Of a DNA stretch of 64,000 nt, positions 58,830 through 64,000 are shown piece after piece. Location: the NCBI RefSeq assembly GCF_003573695.1, contig NC_039361.1, positions 40,221,393-40,285,392 on the forward strand. The letters are read 5' to 3'. The translations under genes were made by a program, and so were the position numbers. How positions within the stretch are numbered: position 1 is the stretch's first letter; each line of letters starts with the position of its first letter. Source of the DNA: Papaver somniferum. Its lineage: Eukaryota > Streptophyta > Magnoliopsida > Ranunculales > Papaveraceae. The notes below the pieces were generated by a model. The model did not search any database and was not told the DNA's origin. It worked only from the letters and a program-made list of their open reading frames with translations.

Positions 58830-59605
58830 TAGGGGTGAGCAAAAAGTCCGGAACCGCGTGTTTCATCCGTATCCGTCCGCAAAATTGTGGGTGAAATCTA
58901 ATCCGCAAGATCTATGGGTCGGATACGGATAAAATTCTCAAATCCGCACTTTTAACGATTTGGTTGCGGTTGGGCTTTGAAATCCACGGATTCATCTGTA
59001 CCATAGCTGATGTACATTACTCTGCATATTCACCGATATACGAATGACTCTCCTGCCATTCTATTAAGTTATATATATATATATATCGCAGTATTGCACA
59101 ATATGTTTACTTTAGTTATTCTTGTTGTATAATGTGCTGATTTTTAAGTAACATTTTTGCGTTTAGTCGTACTCGCCTTCTAAGAAGTCTATTTGATTCA
59201 TACTTCTTTGAATGATATATATGATCTTGAGGTTTAGTGGATGGTTTGAGGTTTTGAGTTTGATCAGTCGAAAGATGGTAGGGGATACAGCCAACATGCC
59301 ACGATTGCATAATGTACTTAAAATTCAAGAGAAAATTAGAAAATGGGAAGAGATACGGCCAACAACTACATGGTACGAGTCGTGTGACAAAATGAAGGTT
59401 GCATTGCTCACCAACAGTTAGTTTTTTTCTTCTTTTTTTTTACTACATCTGCGGTTAATTCGCATTCGCCCGTATCACCCGTTGATCTGCGGAAGTCAAA
59501 TCCGCGGATGATTGGACCTGACACGGTTGGATTTTCTAAATCCGCAACTTTAACGAATTGGACGCGGGTGACCTCTAATATGCATCCGTCCGTTGCACAC
59601 CCCTA
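58830..59605. mobile_element. hAT-type MITE, 776 bp, with perfect 8-bp target duplication
   Basis: TAGGGGTGAGCAAA at the left mirrors TAGGGGTGTGCAA read from the right. GTAGTATC is duplicated at 58822-58829 and 59606-59613. The ends carry CCGCGGAT/ATCCGC words; the middle (59010-59440) is AT-rich with a (TA)n run near 59070 and may be a further insertion. Confidence 0.9.
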
Positions 59606-59613
59606 GTAGTATC

Positions 59614-59879
59614 AGATGGAGGATAGATGATGTACCATATTCTTCAGATATGTGGTTAGAAACAACACGAGCTGCTAAGGCATATGCCACGGCAGGGGCG
59701 GACATATGGGGGAACTAATCCGGCTTAAGCCTGGGTCAGCCCCCAAGTCCACAAGCTTGGAAAATAAATCCTAATTGTGGGGCTTGACCAAAGTATCCAA
59801 CCCAGGCCTCAAAAGAATCTCATAGATCCTAATTGGTAGTTGATGATATCCTACACACGCCTAGGAAAAGTTAAATGGT
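59614..59879. other. Spacer without recognisable gene
   Basis: It contains GGCAGGGGCGGACATATGGGGG near 59690, a phrase type often found at the edge of small plant repeats. No second end was found. Confidence 0.35.
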
Positions 59880-60708
59880 TAAATTTTAGCTGTGGCAATT
59901 AGGGAGTCTTCAGCATCCTTGAAATCCTTGTCAAGTGCAAGCTCAATTCCAAACAAGGCCCCATAAGATTCAGCTTCTATTGGAGTAGTAGTCAACAAGT
60001 ATCAGTCTGACAACCCTGGAAAAACGTCCTTAAAATCTCTGACTATGGTTGCACAAGAAAAGCTTCTTCATAGGAGAAAAGTCCTTAAGAGGATGCATTC
60101 TTATTCTTCAGAATTTCTTCAAAGGAAAAAAGTTGTCAATGTTTGAAGTAGAAGGCATTTTTTCTTGTAAAGTTTCTAGAAAATTCTGGGTTGAAAAAGT
60201 ACAATTTGGATGATTAATCTACATCAACTTATCTTGCTTGTTTTACTCCTCTGGAGGGATGTAAAGATCCTTGATTTTATCAACTTCAACATTGGAGAAT
60301 AGTTGTTGTAGCTTTGATTCATCCCATTATTTGGATTTGTCAATATCAGGTCCTTAACTTTAGTTGTGAAGAAGGTATCGTCATTGGAATTTTGCTCTGA
60401 CATTTTCTTATCGATGCTAGGGATCCATGGATATGACCATGTATTTGTATTGTCATTATTTCCCACTGCCCAGCAATCCCCATGTTTATTCTTCACCCTA
60501 CACTTTAACATAGCATCCCAAATGGATAAACGGATTGTTTGTTTTTTGACATCCCAAAAACTACCAAACTTTAACTATTTTGCTTTCATAAGTTGACTCT
60601 ATTAGCAATTAGGATCATTCATAAATTTCCATCTGAGTTTAGCAATCATGGTTTTATTGAGTATGTGCAATGATCCCATACCAAAACCTCTAATATGTTT
60701 GGTGTTTA
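59880..60708 (-). pseudogene. L1-type LINE fragment (zf-RVT region to RNase H)
   Basis: On the minus strand, 60705-60511 gives GFGMGSLHILNKTMIAKLRW; 60511-60224 continues with GDCWAVGNNDNTNTWSYPWI, the WxVGNG..W.DPW motif upstream of the zf-RVT domain; and near 60000-59890 EAESYGALFGIELAL is the RNase H glutamate region. Stops and frame changes separate the pieces. The fragment is cut at 60709 by the long-LTR element. Confidence 0.8.
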
Positions 60709-61052
60709 TGTTAGAGCATTGCTCGGTCGAACTCGCATATATTGCTATCTCAAGCATGTTTGTCAATGTTAGTGATCAAAACCATAAGTCTTGATTTCTA
60801 GTCTACTATAGCTAAGTCTCGGACTAGGATAGAAAGTGTAGTTGAGCTCAAGAACTCCATAGAAATCATCATAAAAGACGAAGAACTACTCAAGGAACTG
60901 GTGGAACTTCATCGACTAAAAGGTATGTGGAGACTTGAACTTATCTATCACTCAAATGTCTATCTACTCTATCTCCTATCTTTGAGACAAAAGTCGTTTT
61001 TCTATATAGACTTTGATTATACACATTTGTTATTTCGAGCCGAGTTTATCTC
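60709..61052 (+). mobile_element. 5' part of a long copia LTR, split by a second copy
   Basis: It starts TGTTAGAGCATTGCTCGG like the reverse of 1841. After 344 bp a second LTR begins (TGTTAGAGCATAGCTCGG at 61053). The break sits inside the CGAGCCGAGTTTA region of the first copy, so the second element inserted into the first LTR. Confidence 0.85.
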
Positions 61053-63519
61053 TGTTAGAGCATAGCTCGGTCGACCTCGCATGCGCTGCTATATCAAGCA
61101 TGTTTGTCAATGTTAGTGATCAAAACTATGAGTGTTGATTTCTAGTCTATTATAGCTAAGTCTCGGACTAGGATAAAAAAGTGTAGTTGAGCTCAAGGAC
61201 TTCATGGGGATTCATCATACAACGACGAAGATCTACTCAAGGAACCGTGGAACTTCATCAACAAAAAGGTATGTGGATACTTGAACTTATTTATCACTCA
61301 AAAGTCTATATATTCTATCTCCTACTTCTTATGAGACAAAAAGTCGTATGCTATATAGATTGGATCATACACATTTGACATTTCGAGTTGAGTATTCACT
61401 ATTTATCTTTTTCTCGAAATCGTGTGTTGGTAAAGCGTTTCGCTTTGATCAAGTTTATCTTCACCTAGTGACGAAAGTCATGAAAAGTTTCAATTACTTT
61501 GAGAATTGCTCTGACGTGAAACGGTCTGTGAATAACGGCTATATAACGTCCTCTGAGAATGTCTCAGTGATTGGAATGAGAGTTTAGATTACATAACCAT
61601 GTATTCCTTAATCCGAAGTTTTCGAACTTTGTTGATTGAGAGAAACCGGAGGAATTGGCTTTGCCAAGTCCGCGAACTCAGTTTGCGAACTCAGTCCGCG
61701 AACTGACGGAAGTTCTCTTAGCGAGAATTTCTGCTGGGATTTTCCAAAAACTCGTTTGCGTGTTTAGTCCGTGAACTGGCGGAAGTCTCTTTGCCGGGAT
61801 TTTCTGCTGAGTTTGGAAAACTCTGTCGGTTGCCTTAAGTCCGCGAAATTGTTTGTGAGCTTAAGTGGTTATGATCTAAAGATGTGCTCCGAATATGAAA
61901 CTTAAATTACTAAGGAATTCTTTATGAAAACCGTGGCTATAAAGTTCATGAGCCGATTCAATCGAATTGAATCATCTTTGTTTCAATTGTGTCTTGTGTA
62001 GTTACATAAGATCCCATAGCAATTGAACAACTCTCTAACTAGTTTATTTGAGTCAATTGAACTAGTTATGGTGAAGAAGAACTAGGTTATAGCCTACTCT
62101 TCCGTATCTCATATGGGTTTTACAATTATAGGAATAGCCTCCGTAACCGATATGGGACTCAAGCTCATATGGTTAACCTTTTGGGTTACTATGTTGAACC
62201 AACATACACGTACACGTTTGGGCATGGTTTTCACAAACAGTAAACGTCTACCCAAGTGTGTGTGACAAGCTAAGTTTTTGATCTAACGGTTGAGAAATAT
62301 TAGCTTGAATCTAAATCAGGTTTTCATCTAACGGCAAATATGGATTGCTTTGTAACTAATGCAAAACCCTGATTTGAAGGCTATATAAAGGAGACATCTA
62401 GCATTGTGCAAAACTAATCCCCACACGTCTGTGTGATACTAGCACGCTCGTTAGAGTCGATTCTCCTTTAACCTTTGGTTTTCTTCTCTAAAACCAGGTT
62501 AACGACTTGAAGACTTCATTGGGATTGTGAAGCCAGACCGATACTACTTTTATCGTAGTTGTGTGATCTGATCTTGCATCTTCTATCATACGAGTACAAT
62601 CTTTGATTGGCTTGAGATCGTGAGAGTTATCCGATAGGCAAGATAAAGAAGTCACAAACATCTTCGTCTCACTGTTTGTGATTCCTCGACAAACCACTTG
62701 TGTAGTCAAGAAGGATTGTTGAGAGGTGATTAATTAATCTAGGATGCTCTTTGGGATTATAAAACCGGATTATCAATTGGTTCCTGTTCACCTTGATTTT
62801 ATATCTTAAGACGGAACAAAAACCTAGGGTTTTTCTGTGGGAGATAGATTTATCCTTTGATAGACTTTTCTGTGTGAGACAAATTTGTTTATTATCAAGT
62901 CTGCGATTTTGGGTTGCAGCAACTCTTAGTTGTGGGTGAGATCAGCCAAGGGAATCAAGTGCGCAGTATCCTGCTGGGATCAGAGGCGTAGGAGTACAGT
63001 TGTACCTTGAATTAGTAGGAGACTGATTGAGGTTCAACTATAGTCCATTCTGAAGTTAGCTTGTAGTAGGCTAGTGTCTGTAGCGGCTTAATACAATGTG
63101 TATTCAATCTGGACTAGGTCCCCGGGTTTTTCTGCATTTGCGGTTTCCTCGTTAACAAAACTTCTGGTGTCTGTGTTATTTCTTTTCCGCATTATATTTT
63201 ATATAATTGAAATAATACAGGTTGTGCGTTAAGATCATCAATTGGTAATCCAACCTTTGGTTGTTGATTGATATTGGTTGATCCTTGGATATTGGTCTTT
63301 GGTACCGTCCAAGTTATTCCTTGTATTTGATAAAGACTCGCTATTGTTTTTAGCTTGAGTAAAAATCAAATCAAGAGAGAGATATTAACTCCTTGAGATA
63401 CTTTAATCTAGATTGAGTCTTACTGTCTAGTTGATTCTCTAGCAAAGTATTTCGGAGTTAGTCCATACAGATTTCTAAGCGAAATATTGGGTGGTGTTGT
63501 TAGACCCCCCGCTTTTTCA
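61053..63519 (+). repeat. 5' LTR of a long-LTR Ty1-copia element (2,467 bp)
   Basis: It runs from TGTTAGAGCATAGC to GCTTTTTCA (TG..CA ends). A copia-type primer site follows two bases later. The LTR is homologous, in reverse, to 1-1841. The plus frames at 61187-61587 have no domain and lie within the LTR. Confidence 0.9.
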
Positions 63520-63521
63520 AT

Positions 63522-63532
63522 TGGTATCAGAG
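63522..63532 (+). other. Primer-binding site TGGTATCAGAG
   Basis: Complementary to the 3' end of initiator tRNA-Met, as in most plant Ty1-copia elements. It is two bases after the LTR end. Confidence 0.9.
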
Positions 63533-64000
63533 AAGGCAAACACTTTTAAAGACCTCAAAAGTCTGTGTTTTGTGGCGATCTGACTATATGGACCATAAAG
63601 TCTCAACCAACGCTTCACCAGGTTTAAAAAACAACCGTAGGAAAAGGTCTGATAAATTGGTTACTCTTCAAAAGAGATTGGAAGAACAAATTTGGATCTA
63701 TTCTGGTCTTGTTGCAGAAATTGCAACTCTTAAGGATTTGATATCTAGTAAGAATCTCTCGTTGAATCTGAGAGAATCCAGTTGTTCCTTTCTAAAGAAT
63801 TGTCACCATTCAGATAATGTTCAACGATTGTTTGTTGAGAAAACTGATGTGACTAGGAACCACTCATAAAAATTCCAAGGTCTGGCTTAAATGGATGCTC
63901 ATCCAATCATCCTCAACAAGCCTGTATGTATTCTTTAAAGAGTCTGGAGGTTGCGAGTGATTCTTGCAAGAATACTTTGCAACCTTGTGTTACTCAAAAA
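63533..64000 (+). mobile_element. Leader and start of the interior of the copia element (cut by window edge)
   Basis: A basic frame at 63570-63869 begins MWRSDYMDHKVS, with a coiled stretch (KRLEEQIWIYSGLVAEIATL). It could be a leader frame or the start of gag. It ends in a stop at 63867, and the element continues beyond the window. Confidence 0.5.

Noticed and set aside
59690..59880. GGCAGGGGCGGA phrase as start of another MITE
   Set aside because: No matching inverted end or target duplication was found downstream.

Overview
The window is nuclear DNA of a flowering plant. It has GT..AG introns, an RFL-type PPR gene, CYP706-type cytochrome P450s, and dense nested plant transposons (Ty1-copia, Ty3-gypsy Tat and Athila-like, Mutator-like, hAT and Tourist MITEs, L1 and RTE LINEs). 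The general look resembles Ranunculales/Papaver-type genomes, but that is a weak impression. No tRNA, rRNA, CRISPR or bacterial operon was seen.

Layout. 1-12244: one long LTR on the minus strand, then a decayed short-LTR copia element (minus) holding two hAT MITEs and a 3.2 kb solo LTR with a perfect 5-bp target duplication. 12977-22043: a gag-less Ty3-gypsy element of the Tat type (minus; protease-RT-RNase H-integrase, with LTRs of 466 and 471 bp). Its 3' region carries a spliced coiled-coil gene on the opposite strand. 24578-31187: a CYP706-like pseudogene, arrays of short repeated words, a Tourist MITE, a fragment of a hAT transposase-like gene, and an intact single-exon RFL-type PPR gene. 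31240-36035: RTE LINE and small repeats. 36036-42673: a 6.6 kb Mutator-like element with 44-bp terminal inverted repeats, encoding a plant-mobile-domain protein and a convergent FAR1-type transposase. It sits inside the third exon of a CYP706 gene whose remainder lies at 42674-44964.

45200-51154: an array of palindromic GCATAAC words, then a 3.8 kb insertion bounded by a perfect 16-bp target duplication. That insertion combines an antisense, pol-less gypsy-like sequence with an L1 3' end and a poly(A) tail. 51572-53625: an intact three-exon CYP706 gene. 54450-57076: an intact two-exon hAT transposase-like gene with a probable 5'-UTR intron. 58224-59605: two hAT MITEs with perfect 8-bp target duplications. 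59880-64000: an L1 fragment, then nested copies of the same long-LTR copia family that opens the window, in the opposite orientation.

The genes likely to be functional are the PPR gene (organelle RNA processing), the CYP706 gene at 51572-53625 (ER monooxygenase) and perhaps the hAT-derived gene at 54450-57076. Most of the rest is transposon. The most notable structures are the spliced antisense gene in the Tat element, the mirror-image layout of the Mutator-like element (each gene has a first intron of about 615 bp packed with the same short word), and the gypsy/L1 insertion with its own target duplication.
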